Position numbers and translations under genes: made by a program. Below are positions 1 through 8,615 of a stretch of 35,248 nt of DNA, in pieces (positions within the stretch are counted from its first letter, which is position 1; each line of letters starts with the position of its first letter). The stretch is from Rothia mucilaginosa (GTDB lineage: Bacteria; Actinomycetota; Actinomycetes; Actinomycetales; Micrococcaceae), in the NCBI RefSeq assembly GCF_001061665.1, contig NZ_JVSP01000001.1, positions 1 to 35,248 on the forward strand, read 5' to 3'. The notes under the pieces were generated by a model. It worked only from the letters and a program-made list of their open reading frames with translations, was not told the origin of the DNA and did not search any database.

Positions 1-48
1 GCCTCCTGTTTCTTGGACTTTATTTTCGTTGTCCAAGAAACGGGAGGC
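1..48. terminator. Long hairpin at window edge, probable terminator
   Basis: Two 18-base arms (1-18 and 31-48) pair along their whole length with one G-U wobble around a 12-base T-rich loop. A second hairpin (71-78 with 87-94) follows directly on the stop of the VKOR gene. Neither has a clear U-tract inside the window, so termination is inferred from stem strength and position downstream of a minus-strand gene. The longer hairpin may serve a gene lying outside the window. Confidence 0.6.
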
Positions 49-94
49 AGTTCAGGGCTACCGGGGCTTTCCCTTCGGCTCCAAAACCGAGGGG

Positions 95-763
95 TTACTG
101 CATCATGCCCATGATGACGTCAAAGAAACGAATCACGATGATGCCAAAAATCAGAATCAGCCACAGGCCAATCGCGAACCACGACCAGGCGCGGGCGCTT
201 TCGCGAACCGACGGCGAGGCGGGAATGACGCCAGCCGAGATGTTGCGCACCGTGGTCTTCACGAAGAGGGTGATGGTCATGACCCACACGATCATGCAGA
301 ACAGGCAGAGAGCGTTGATATGGAAGGTCGTCTCAAACCACAGCCACATGATAAAGGCCGCCGCGGCACCCAGGCCGATGTTCAGGCAAATCCAGAACCA
401 CCGCTTGAACTGTGCCCCGGCCAGAATCGCCGCGCCAATCGTCACCACGATGGAGAAACCGACCAGGCCGATAAAGGGGTTCGGGAAGCCGAAGGCCTCG
501 GCCTGCGGGGTGCGCATGACCGTGCCACAGCTCAGCAGGCCGTTGATGTCGCAGACCGTGGTGTGGCCGGCGTCAACGTAAATCTGCAGTCGCTCGTACA
601 CCAGAATGGCAGCGGAGGCCAGGGCGATGAGACCGGCACAAATCAGCCAGCACCCCAGTCGGCGATCCATGGAGGTCGTCGTTCCCTCCGCTCCCTCCAG
701 CCGACCGGTGTGTTCGTTCTCGGCCTGGGGCGGTCCGGTGGTACTCGATGCGGCGGTACTCAT
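95..763 (-). CDS. Vitamin K epoxide reductase (VKOR) family membrane protein
   Basis: 222 residues. Bacterial VKOR homologues are quinone-linked integral membrane proteins that re-oxidise a DsbA-like thioredoxin-fold partner to form disulfides in exported proteins. The family signature is complete: a loop cysteine pair at Cys71 and Cys79 (CDINGLLSC), and the redox-active CxxC at 153-156 (CLFC) inside a membrane helix. About five hydrophobic segments are visible (roughly 36-56, 97-118, 124-146, 149-170, 195-216). The ATG at 763 is chosen because AAGGAG lies four bases upstream; the frame stays open to 964 but that extension is Pro/Ser/Thr-rich and has no membrane segment. No DsbA-like partner is encoded in the window and no thioredoxin domain is fused to it. 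The many exported proteins further along contain few cysteines, so a local substrate is not obvious. Confidence 0.93.
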   Translation of the reverse strand: MSTAASSTTGPPQAENEHTGRLEGAEGTTTSMDRRLGCWLICAGLIALASAAILVYERLQIYVDAGHTTVCDINGLLSCGTVMRTPQAEAFGFPNPFIGLVGFSIVVTIGAAILAGAQFKRWFWICLNIGLGAAAAFIMWLWFETTFHINALCLFCMIVWVMTITLFVKTTVRNISAGVIPASPSVRESARAWSWFAIGLWLILIFGIIVIRFFDVIMGMMQ

Positions 764-1129
764 GCGACTCCTTGTGGTAGTTGGTTGACCGTGGTGTGTC
801 ACCGTGGTTTGTCCGGAATATGCCGTGCCCCGTTCTGCTCGCGGTCCCGGAAGGACCGGAGGCGAGCTCGGGTCGGGTGGTTTCGTCCCGCTGGGCGGGC
901 CCGAGCCGAGGCTTCGGGAACGGGCGATATCCGGTGGTGCACGGAGGCACCCCGGATTCGGCATCTCAACTATCCTAGCCTCTTCCGGCGGTAATCAGTA
1001 CGTCATCCGACCAATTATTTCGCGATACCGCGCTTTTTTGGCCCGTTCGGGGTCAGACGTAACCGTTTGTTCTCTCTCGCTTCTTTCCCGGGGTCTTCGG
1101 GGATTTGGGCCGTCCGGCGGTTAGCCGGG
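764..1129. other. Intergenic region between VKOR gene and folC
   Basis: 366 bases with no supported gene. It must hold the VKOR promoter and the end of the folC transcript. A GC-rich stretch with short inverted repeats (around 1083-1100) follows the folC stop, but no strong terminator hairpin is seen. No convincing -35/-10 pair was found; open frames across it on both strands are composition-driven. Confidence 0.4.
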
Positions 1130-2794
1130 CTAGTCCTCCTCGGAGTCCTCGTCGCCGAAGAAATCCTCGGTGTACGAGTCGCCCAGCGGCAGGCCCAGCG
1201 AGTCCTCCAGCGAAGAACCCTGCCCGGGCTCGCCGCCCAGCTCGGCCATGATGTCGTTCAGCAGCTCGTCCGGCTCAGCCTCAGAAGCCGCCGCAGCAGC
1301 AGCCGCCAGGGTCGCCGCGGAGGCGGCACCCGCAGAACCGGCGTACAGGCCCGCCTCGGCGGGCAGCTCGTCCGGCAGTTCCTCGGCCTCGGCACCGGGG
1401 GTCTTCGCCTGCTCATGCGCAGCCAGCAGGGTACGTGCCTCGCCGATCACGGTAATCGAGCCGGTAATCAGCACACCCGCCGACTCCTGCTCGAAGAGGG
1501 CGTTCTCCATGGCGGTGGCAATCGCTTCGTCCAGGTGCTCAAACACCTCAATCGAGTCCTCGTCAATGCCAGCGTCCAAGGCGAGCTTGTGCAGGCGCTC
1601 CGGGGCAATCGCGCGCGGCGAATCCGAGGCCGACAGGTACAGGCGGAACGTGCCGTCCGAGGCGTCCACGTACTCCTCGCGCATGGTCTCGAACATGCCC
1701 AGGGCGTCCTTCTCCCCCAGGATGCCGACCACGGCGTGCAGGTGCGAAAGCTTGAACGCCTCGGTCAGCGCGGCCGCGGAGGCGCGCACACCGTGCGGGT
1801 TGTGGCCAGCGTCCAGGATGGTCAGCGGCTCGGTACGCACCACCTCCAGGCGGCCCGGCGAGCGCACCAATTCGAAGGCAGCGCGCACGACGTCCTCGGG
1901 CAGCTGACGCTGGCCGCCGAAGAACGCCTCCACGGCAGCGAGAGCCACCACGGCGTTCTGCGCCTGATGCGCGCCGTGCAGCGACAGCGGCACGTCCGGG
2001 TACTCCCCCGCCAGGCCGCGCAGGGTCAGCAGCTGACCGCCGACCGCAAGCTCGCGAGAGACCACGCCGAACTCCACTCCCTCGAAGGCGAAGGATGCCT
2101 CCTTCTCGCGGGCGGAGGCGAGCAGGACGTCGGCGGCCTCGGGCTCCTGGACGGCCGAGACGAGGAAGCCACCGGGCTTGATAATGCCCGACTTCTCGGT
2201 TGCGATCTCGGCAAGGGTTTCACCGAGCATATCGGTGTGGTCCAGACCGATCGGGGTGACCACGGAGACCACGCCGTCAGCAACGTTCGTGGAGTCCCAG
2301 GTGCCGCCGATACCGACCTCGAGCACCACCACATCCACCGGCTCATCCGCGAAAATCGCGAAGGCAAGCACGGTAATGGACTCGAAGAAGGTCAGGGCAG
2401 GCTCGCCGCGGGAGGTCATCTCGGCGTCCACGATCTGCAGGTAGGGGGCGATTTCCTCCCAAATGCGCACGAAGGTGGCATCCGGCACGGGCGCGCCGTT
2501 GATGCAGATACGCTCGGTGACACTCTCGAGGTGCGGGCTGGTAAAGCGGCCCACGCGCAGGTCGTGGCCGAGCAGCAGCGCCTCAATCATACGGGCGGTG
2601 CTGGTCTTGCCGTTCGTGCCGGTAATGTGAATCACCGGCGCGGCACGGTGCACGTCGCCGAGGATTTCGACGGCGCGGGCTACCGCGTCCAGGCGCGGGG
2701 CCATCTTATTTTCGGGGGCGCGCGCCAGCAGCTCGCCGTAGACCCGCTCCACGCCCTCGGGATCGGGAATTGCGGGGTAATTCTTCTCGCTCAT
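1130..2794 (-). CDS. folC: Folylpolyglutamate synthase / dihydrofolate synthase
   Basis: 554 residues; an ATP-dependent Mur-ligase-family enzyme that adds glutamate to dihydropteroate and/or folates in the cytoplasm. The P-loop GTNGKTS lies at about 59-65, followed by the family motifs LDHTDMLG and EKSGIIKPGG in the central domain and DAGHNPHG opening the C-terminal domain. The start at 2794 has GAGGAGA immediately upstream; an in-frame codon at 2827 lacks this. The catalytic body ends near residue 460 with GSITVIGEARTLL. The remaining 90 or so residues are an Ala-rich then strongly acidic tail ending in EDSEED, not part of the usual FolC fold. It lies 117 bases downstream of ileS on the same strand, separated by a strong hairpin, so read-through is possible but not shown. 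Confidence 0.95.
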   Translation of the reverse strand: MSEKNYPAIPDPEGVERVYGELLARAPENKMAPRLDAVARAVEILGDVHRAAPVIHITGTNGKTSTARMIEALLLGHDLRVGRFTSPHLESVTERICINGAPVPDATFVRIWEEIAPYLQIVDAEMTSRGEPALTFFESITVLAFAIFADEPVDVVVLEVGIGGTWDSTNVADGVVSVVTPIGLDHTDMLGETLAEIATEKSGIIKPGGFLVSAVQEPEAADVLLASAREKEASFAFEGVEFGVVSRELAVGGQLLTLRGLAGEYPDVPLSLHGAHQAQNAVVALAAVEAFFGGQRQLPEDVVRAAFELVRSPGRLEVVRTEPLTILDAGHNPHGVRASAAALTEAFKLSHLHAVVGILGEKDALGMFETMREEYVDASDGTFRLYLSASDSPRAIAPERLHKLALDAGIDEDSIEVFEHLDEAIATAMENALFEQESAGVLITGSITVIGEARTLLAAHEQAKTPGAEAEELPDELPAEAGLYAGSAGAASAATLAAAAAAASEAEPDELLNDIMAELGGEPGQGSSLEDSLGLPLGDSYTEDFFGDEDSEED

Positions 2795-2837
2795 TGTTCT
2801 CCTCACTGGGATAGCCGGTTGCGGCACCGGCCGAGTC

Positions 2838-2853
2838 CCCGCCGTGCGGCGGG
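2838..2853. other. Small GC hairpin in folC leader
   Basis: A perfect 6-bp stem (CCCGCC/GGCGGG) with a 4-base loop lies 44 bases upstream of the folC start. With the neighbouring larger hairpin it fills most of the ileS-folC gap. Its role is unknown; it could be part of a terminator or an mRNA processing structure. Confidence 0.4.
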
Positions 2854-2864
2854 ATAGACGACGG

Positions 2865-2894
2865 GCCGCCCCGCCCGTGAAGGGGCGGGACGGC
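2865..2894 (-). terminator. Probable ileS terminator hairpin
   Basis: Arms 2865-2876 and 2883-2894 pair over 12 bp, with a single G-U wobble when read on the minus strand. The structure starts 18 bases after the ileS stop. No U-tract follows, as is common for actinobacterial terminators, so it may only attenuate transcription into folC. Confidence 0.6.
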
Positions 2895-2911
2895 CGTACG
2901 GTTCAGGCGTA

Positions 2912-5900
2912 TTAGGCCTTAGCCACGCTGATGGACAGCTCGGGGCCCTCGGTCAGCTGCAGGGACACGGCGAGGGTTTCGCCGGTCACCAGTGCCTCGT
3001 TGGCGCGCAGGGCTGCCAGGGTCTCCTCGGGTGCCGCGATGCTCAGGTTGATGCGGTCCGCCACGTTCAGGTCGGCGTCCTTACGTGCCTGCTGAATAGC
3101 GCGGATGGTGTCGCGGGCGATACCCTCGGCCACCAGCTCGTCGGTCAGCTCGATGTTGAGGACCAGGAAGCCGCCGGGCAGAACAGCCGCCGCGGTGTGC
3201 TCGGCGCCCTCAGCGTCAGCGGCAACCACGGTTGCCAGCTCGTACTCGCCCTCTTCCAGGGCCAGACCGCCGTCCAGAGCCTTCACGCCGACCAGGACGG
3301 TACCGTCCTCGGTCACGGTCCAGTCACCGGACTTGGAGGCCTTGATGGCCACCTGCACCTGCTTGCCCAGACGCGGGCCAGCGGCGCGAGCGTTCACCTT
3401 CAGCTGCTGGGAGATGCCGTAGTCAGCCGGGTCGACGGTGTCGGCGCTGACCAGGGTCACCTCGCGCAGGTTCAGCTCGTCCTCGACGATGGTCGCGAAG
3501 TACTCCGCGCCCTTCTCGCCGAAAGCGGTGCCCAGGGCTGCGAACTGCTCGGGGGCGATCGCCACGGTCAGCTGCTGCAGCGGCTGGCGCACGCGAATCT
3601 TCTTCTCCTTGCGCAGTGCCGAACCGGCAGAGCAGACCTCACGCACGGTCTGCATGAGAGCCAGCAGGTCAGACTCGTCGGCGAAGGCGGATGCCTCGGG
3701 CCAGTTAGCCAGGTGCACGGAGCGTTCACCGGTCAGGCCGCGGTAGATTTCCTCGCTGCTGAGCGGCAGCAGGGATGCGGCAACCTTCGACACGGTTACC
3801 AGCGCGGTGTAGAGGGTGTCGAATGCGTCGGTGTCCTCGTTGAAGAAGCGCTCGCGGGAGCGACGCACGTACCAGTTGGTTAGCGCGTCGGCGTACTGGC
3901 GCAGGTACTCGCAGGCGTTCCAGATGTCGTAGGAGTCCATCGCCGCGGTGACCTGCTCAATCATTTCGCGGGTCTTGCCGAGGATGAAGCGGTCCATCAC
4001 GTGCTGCGAGTCGTACTTGAGCTTGGCGCTGTAGCCCTCACCGTTGTTGGCGGCGTTAGCGTACAGGGCGAAGAAGTGGTAGACGTTCCACAGCGGCAGC
4101 ATGACCTGGCGAACACCCTCGCGGATGCCCTGCTCGGTCACGATCAGGTTGCCGCCGCGCAGGATCGGGGAGGACATCAGGAACCAGCGCATCGCGTCGG
4201 AGCCGTCGCGGTCGAGGACCTCGGAGACGTCCGGGTAGTTGCGCAGCGACTTGGACATCTTCTGGCCGTCTGAGCCGAGCACGATGCCGTGGCTGATGAC
4301 GTTCTTGAACGCGGGGCGGTCGAAGAGCGCGGTGGCCAGCACGTGCAGCACGTAGAACCAGCCGCGGGTCTGGCCGATGTACTCGACGATGAAGTCTGCC
4401 GGGTAGTGGTTCTCGAACCATTCCTGGTTCTCGAAGGGGTAGTGCACCTGTGCGTAGGGCATGGAGCCGGAGTCGAACCAGACGTCGAGCACGTCTTCCA
4501 CGCGGCGCATGGTGGACTTGCCGGTCGGGTCGTCCGGGTTCGGGCGGGTCAGCTCGTCGATGTACGGGCGGTGCAGGTCGGGTTCGCCGTCCTTGTTCAG
4601 GGGCAGGCGGCCGAAGTCTGCCTTGAGCTCTTCGAGGGAGCCGTACACGTCGATGCGCGGGTAGTTCGGGTCGTCCGAAACCCACACGGGGATCGGGGAG
4701 CCCCAGAAGCGGTTACGGGAGATGGACCAGTCGCGTGCGTTCTCAACCCACTTGCCGAACTGGCCGTACTTCACGTTTTCCGGGATCCAGTTGATCTGCT
4801 TGTTCAGCTCGTACATGCGGTCCTTGAAGTCGGTGACCTTCACGTACCAGGAGGTGATTGCGCGGTAGATGAGCGGGGTGCGGCAGCGCCAGCAGTGCGG
4901 GTAGGAGTGCACGTAGGACTTCTCGCGAATCAGCACGTCGTCTGCCTTGAGGGCGTTGATGATGGTGCGGTTCGCATCGAACGCCTGCACGCCCGCGATT
5001 TCTGCCAGGGCGGTCGAGCCGGATGCGGTGGGCTCGGCGAAGAGGTGCAGGAACTTTGCGCCTTCGTCGAGGGAGAGGATCACGGGGATGCCGTAGCCTT
5101 CACAGACCTTCTGGTCGTCTTCACCGTAGGCGGGTGCCTGGTGGACGATACCGGTACCGTCGGTGGTGGAGACGTAGTCAGCGACCAGGATCTGCCAGGA
5201 GGTTTCGGTGCCCCACTTTTCGGTGTCTGCGAAGTAGTCCCACAGCGGGGTGTAGCGCACGTGCTCGAGCTGGGAGCCGGTGTAACGTGCGGTGACGGCT
5301 GCGGCGGCATCCTCGGCGGGGTTGTCGCCTTCGTAGCCGAGGTCCTTGGCGTAGGAGCCGAGCAGGTCGGTGGCGAGCAGGAAGGAGCGACCCTCGAACT
5401 TGCCTGCGCCGGGTACGACGGAGTATTCGATCTCGGGTCCGACGGCGAGCGCCTGGTTGGTGGGCAGGGTCCAGGGGGTGGTGGTCCAGGCGATTGCCTC
5501 GACGCCCTCGAGCTCTGCGGCGACCTTCTCGTCAGCGCCGAGGGCGGTGTCTGCGGTGAGGCGGAATGCGACGGTGACGGTCTGGTCCTGGCGGTCCTTG
5601 TACACGTCGTCGTCCATGCGCAGCTCGTGGTTGGAGAGGGGGGTCTCGTCCTTCCAGCAGTAGGGCAGCACGCGGAAGCCCTGGTAGGTCAGGCCCTTGT
5701 CGTAGAGGCGCTTGAACGCCCAGATGACGGACTCCATGTACTCGACGTTCAGGGTCTTGTAGTCGTTTTCGAAGTCGACCCAGCGTGCCTGGCGGGTGAC
5801 GTACTTTTCCCACTCGTTGGTGTACTTGAGCACGGATGCGCGGGCAGCGTCGTTGAAGTTGTCGATGCCCATTTCGAGGATTTCGCGCTTGTCGGTCATG

Positions 5901-6253
5901 CCGAGCTGCTTCATTGCCTCGAGTTCTGCGGGCAGGCCGTGGGTGTCCCAGCCGAAGCGGCGTTCTACCTTGTGGCCGCGCTGGGTCTGGTAGCGTGCGA
6001 CGAGGTCCTTGGCGTAGCCGGTGAGCAGGTGGCCGTAGTGGGGCAGGCCGTTGGCGAAGGGAGGGCCGTCGTAGAAGACGAACTCGTTCTCGCCGTTTTT
6101 ACCGGCGGGGCGGTTCGCGATGGATGCGGCGAAGGTATTGTCCTTCTTCCAGTAGTCGAGGACCGCTTCTTCGAGTGCGGGGAACTTGGGCGATGCGGTG
6201 ACGCCGCTTCCTGCGGCTTCGAAGGCACTCGCCTTGGGATATACGTTAGACAT
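2912..6253 (-). CDS. ileS: Isoleucyl-tRNA synthetase, type 2 (eukaryal/archaeal-like)
   Basis: 1113 residues, class I aminoacyl-tRNA synthetase charging tRNA-Ile. The HIGH motif is at 72-75 (HYGH), and [10 protein letters not shown] follows at about 101-110. The CP1 editing domain carries [14 protein letters not shown] (256-269) and [15 protein letters not shown] (366-380). KMSKS is at 665-669, with a long anticodon-binding and C-terminal region after it. The wording around HIGH and the lack of a C-terminal Zn-finger match the type-2 IleS known from mycobacteria and other actinobacteria, the group associated with low mupirocin sensitivity. The frame is open 84 codons further upstream, but that stretch is the T-box leader; the ATG at 6253 starts the conserved protein and has AAGGG nine bases upstream. 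Regulation by the leader is described separately. Confidence 0.97.
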   Translation of the reverse strand: MSNVYPKASAFEAAGSGVTASPKFPALEEAVLDYWKKDNTFAASIANRPAGKNGENEFVFYDGPPFANGLPHYGHLLTGYAKDLVARYQTQRGHKVERRFGWDTHGLPAELEAMKQLGMTDKREILEMGIDNFNDAARASVLKYTNEWEKYVTRQARWVDFENDYKTLNVEYMESVIWAFKRLYDKGLTYQGFRVLPYCWKDETPLSNHELRMDDDVYKDRQDQTVTVAFRLTADTALGADEKVAAELEGVEAIAWTTTPWTLPTNQALAVGPEIEYSVVPGAGKFEGRSFLLATDLLGSYAKDLGYEGDNPAEDAAAAVTARYTGSQLEHVRYTPLWDYFADTEKWGTETSWQILVADYVSTTDGTGIVHQAPAYGEDDQKVCEGYGIPVILSLDEGAKFLHLFAEPTASGSTALAEIAGVQAFDANRTIINALKADDVLIREKSYVHSYPHCWRCRTPLIYRAITSWYVKVTDFKDRMYELNKQINWIPENVKYGQFGKWVENARDWSISRNRFWGSPIPVWVSDDPNYPRIDVYGSLEELKADFGRLPLNKDGEPDLHRPYIDELTRPNPDDPTGKSTMRRVEDVLDVWFDSGSMPYAQVHYPFENQEWFENHYPADFIVEYIGQTRGWFYVLHVLATALFDRPAFKNVISHGIVLGSDGQKMSKSLRNYPDVSEVLDRDGSDAMRWFLMSSPILRGGNLIVTEQGIREGVRQVMLPLWNVYHFFALYANAANNGEGYSAKLKYDSQHVMDRFILGKTREMIEQVTAAMDSYDIWNACEYLRQYADALTNWYVRRSRERFFNEDTDAFDTLYTALVTVSKVAASLLPLSSEEIYRGLTGERSVHLANWPEASAFADESDLLALMQTVREVCSAGSALRKEKKIRVRQPLQQLTVAIAPEQFAALGTAFGEKGAEYFATIVEDELNLREVTLVSADTVDPADYGISQQLKVNARAAGPRLGKQVQVAIKASKSGDWTVTEDGTVLVGVKALDGGLALEEGEYELATVVAADAEGAEHTAAAVLPGGFLVLNIELTDELVAEGIARDTIRAIQQARKDADLNVADRINLSIAAPEETLAALRANEALVTGETLAVSLQLTEGPELSISVAKA

Positions 6254-6640
6254 TGGGTGCGCCCTTATCTTGTTGTTCTCATCGTTGAGGCAACGGGCGC
6301 GGTACGCGGGTGCGTGCACTCGTCGCCTCTCAGCCGGTGAGGGTTGACATGACGGGTGCAAGGACGCCTGGGCATCACTAGACTGCCGGGCTGTGCCGGG
6401 GCTTAGGATGCGGCGCGGTACCACCTTGCTTACTGAGTTAACCAGCTCAACGCACCGAACCCTTCCGGGGCTGCGTGGCGTCGCGTGTCCGCGATGCCTA
6501 GCCACCGGAAGAGCGGCGCGTTGGGCGGGTATCAGTCGCTTATTACAGCTATATCGGGCTTAACCGTCCGGTTCTACTGGGACTACATCTCTTCCGCTAA
6601 GACGCCCTCGCCGCAGCGATTGACGGGCGCCCGCAGGTGC
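6254..6640 (-). promoter_or_regulatory. T-box riboswitch leader of ileS
   Basis: The conserved T-box core AAGGTGGTACCGCG lies at 6427-6414 (minus strand), preceded by the antiterminator/antisequestrator-type run AACTCAGTAAGC. A downstream CCTTGC (about 6362-6355) can pair with the GCAAGG that opens the core. Further upstream, CGGAAGAG (near 6597-6590) can pair with CTCTTCCG (near 6513-6506), forming a long leader stem. No U-tract terminator follows. Instead GCGCCC (6300-6295) pairs with GGGCGC (6264-6259), which overlaps the AAGGG Shine-Dalgarno. This fits translational control by uncharged tRNA-Ile, as known for actinobacterial ileS T-boxes. An AUC triplet at 6620-6618 is a possible specifier, but stem I was not resolved with certainty; the upstream limit is approximate. 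Confidence 0.88.
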
Positions 6641-7723
6641 GGTCCGTTCTTCCGAATTGCTCGCCGGTGATGGCCGGGTCGTTGCAAACACTAATAGTTT
6701 ATGTGGCTTTTGGTTCCGAATGCAACCCCGATCGGTGTGGGTTTGAACGCCTTCACTCCCCTACTGTCCTCACAGGGTCCGGGGAATAGACGGGTCACTC
6801 TTCCGCGAGTTTCCGAGCCCCGAGGGTCCTTAATAGACCCCCGCGAGCCGCGCACTCGGATGTGCCACCCAATGTATGTTTTTGCATCGACGCATTGTGG
6901 CTTTAAGTTGGTTTTGAATTTTGGCATCGAATTTTTGAAAGCACCTTTCGGGCGACCACAAGATATTGGGTTGAGAAGAAGACTCGTCCACTAGATATTC
7001 ATCCCGCAAATTTTTTCGCCCCTCCACCCCCGGTGTGGGAACTAATTCTTGCGACCCGCGGGGTGATGTATAGCGAGTGAATAGAGTGCATATTCGGGGA
7101 TTGCGGAGTGATTTTCCTTGGCTAATTAGCCCGCTTTCTTCGCCCATTCGATAGATTTCAGACCCTCCCGAGGGGAGTTGCGCGCCCCACTCACCCTGTC
7201 TCATTGCCAGAAATTTAGTCACTCCCCCAGAGGTTCCAGGTCTTAAATGTGACATAAATCATGCTCTCCAATGTGCTTCGCACCCGCCTGTCACCTCCCC
7301 TACTCCCGTCATCGTGATGCAATCTCGGCACCTTGGAATCGACTACCGCCATCCGGATTCAAAATTCCCCCAGGGATTACCAAGGCTCAATTTCATGCAT
7401 TTTGAACTCAATTAATATAAAATAATCCATATATGCATCAATGATGATTCTAGGGCTTCTGTCATGAGGAACCCGTCAAAGCTGACGGTTCCAGACCTGC
7501 ACGAGCTGGATTAGTGCAAACCGTAACGGCGCACATCCCGCGGTTTCATCGTTGATTCATGCGTGCGCTCCGTCCCAACGGCAGAGCACGCCCAAGGCAC
7601 CTTCCGGCCTTCCGGTTACGCAGCCGGGTTTGTCCCGCGCGAACCACGACTATCACGAATACGACCACGCCCCCACCCCGGGTGTCCCGAGCCCATCTCG
7701 GGATAGATTCAAGGAGTTCACCG
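6641..7723. other. Long region with no recognisable gene
   Basis: About 1.1 kb between the ileS leader and the next gene. It is less GC-rich than its surroundings, especially 6870-7010 and 7390-7460, and its open frames show neither a ribosome site nor protein-like composition. Seen in it: an imperfect direct repeat sharing GTCTATT and GGACCCT on the minus strand (between about 6772 and 6841); an AT-rich stretch with TATAAAATAAT near 7416; a bulged hairpin at 7468-7492; and a small hairpin (TCCCGAG/CTCGGGA, 7686-7703) just before the next gene's ribosome site. The ileS promoter must lie near 6680-6740 but no good hexamer pair was found. Confidence 0.5.
7468..7492. other. Hairpin upstream of the first DUF6318-like gene
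   Basis: GGAACCCGTCA (7468-7478) pairs with TGACGGTTCC (7483-7492) with one bulged C and a four-base loop. It lies about 230 bases upstream of the following start codon and downstream of an AT-rich promoter-like stretch, so it may be a leader structure. No U-tract follows. Confidence 0.4.
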
Positions 7724-8335
7724 ATGTTCTCACCCTCTTCGAGCGCCCGTTCCAACACCTTGAAGTTGACCGGCCAGTACACCGGCGAGTATCAGCCGAC
7801 CACTTCATCCGCCCCGGCGCAGAACGTGCCCAAGCCCCTCAAGACTGTTCCCCACCGTGACGAACCGACTTTCGAGGGTGCCTACGAGACGTTGCGTGCG
7901 TACTATAGCGCCCTCATCACCACGCTTAAGGATGGACGCTACGCGTCTCAGGCGGTGGAGCTAATCCATCCCGAAGATCGAAGCGCTATCGCTGAGATTA
8001 ACGCGGTCAAGGAACTCTACGAGCAGAAGGGCTGGTACATGGAGTTCACCTGTAGCATTTCGATGCAGAAGACGGAGCCGGTGGGCGCGGTGAAGGACGG
8101 CGACGGGTACGTGCTGATTCATGTTGATGCCGAGTACTCAGCCACCGCCGTTCACCAGCCCGACGGCACCGAGCGGAAGGTCCCGGCCGTCACCCAGAAT
8201 TCCACGCCACACGTCATGCTCTTCGCCGAGGGTAAGTGGTGGAGGATTAGCGTCCCCTACATGAACGAGCGTCTAGGAACCGGTTCGGATTCTTCCGGCA
8301 GCTCCGGCGATTCTCACGGACCCGCCGGTGTCTAG
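7724..8335 (+). CDS. DUF6318-like protein without signal peptide
   Basis: 203 residues. The middle of the protein resembles the lipoprotein encoded next to it: both have NVP followed by a T(F/L)EGAY.TL.AY stretch, a (E)LY..KGW(Y/V) segment, and a C-terminal VMLFAEGKWW / VILVFDQGKW strand. The resemblance suggests the actinobacterial lipoprotein family DUF6318, whose function is unknown; that name is recalled, not searched. The start at 7724 has AAGGAG eight bases upstream. No signal peptide, lipobox or membrane segment is visible, and extending the frame upstream to 7559 adds only a basic, Pro-rich stretch. It may therefore be cytoplasmic, or a paralogue that lost its export signal. It ends in a Ser/Gly-rich tail like its neighbour. 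Confidence 0.8.
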   Translation: MFSPSSSARSNTLKLTGQYTGEYQPTTSSAPAQNVPKPLKTVPHRDEPTFEGAYETLRAYYSALITTLKDGRYASQAVELIHPEDRSAIAEINAVKELYEQKGWYMEFTCSISMQKTEPVGAVKDGDGYVLIHVDAEYSATAVHQPDGTERKVPAVTQNSTPHVMLFAEGKWWRISVPYMNERLGTGSDSSGSSGDSHGPAGV

Positions 8336-8401
8336 GGCCGCTTGATTCCGGGTGATTCTCATCGGGTAGGTTCAGCATCTGTTCCTCCCCGAGTTCGGGT
8401 T

Positions 8402-8436
8402 AGCGTGCACTTAAAGATAACGCTCAGGGTTTTTTG
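8402..8436 (+). terminator. Weak intrinsic terminator candidate
   Basis: AGCGT (8402-8406) can pair with ACGCT (8420-8424), followed after GGG by a run of six T. The stem is only 5 bp, so termination after the first DUF6318-like gene is possible but not strong. The T-run also forms part of a TTGAC-like promoter element at 8434-8439 for the next gene. Confidence 0.35.
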
Positions 8437-8469
8437 ACGAACCTTTCAAACGGGTCACCTATAGTCGAA

Positions 8470-8523
8470 CCCGGATGCTCCCCCGCGTTCCTCGCACCGA
8501 GGTTTTGGGGCCGAGCATCCGGG
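8470..8523. other. Large hairpin in lipoprotein leader
   Basis: CCCGGATGCTC (8470-8480) and GAGCATCCGGG (8513-8523) form a perfect 11-bp stem. The 32-base interior can fold further through CCCC/GGGG and CCTCG/CGAGG. It lies about 90 bases before the lipoprotein start. It could be a terminator of the preceding gene or a leader structure; no U-tract follows. Confidence 0.5.
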
Positions 8524-8615
8524 TATATCCGTACCGCGCACCATACGACAGGACCCCCGCAATACCGGCGTACACACAAACGCCGCACCACGCGGGCCTA
8601 CATCAGGAGGCCACG

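Noticed and set aside
556-560. LPEGT near the C-terminus of surface protein C as a sortase signal (residue positions)
   Set aside because: The order of the last two residues is wrong for LPxTG or LAxTG cleavage, so it is treated as a membrane anchor.
4289-6340. Long plus-strand open frame (683 codons) opposite ileS
   Set aside because: It is the antisense shadow of a highly conserved GC-rich gene; its text is Val/Gly/Glu-rich without domain pattern.
6830-7255. Minus-strand open frame of 141 codons in the empty region
   Set aside because: No ribosome site, atypical codon use and no family resemblance; kept only as possible decayed DNA.
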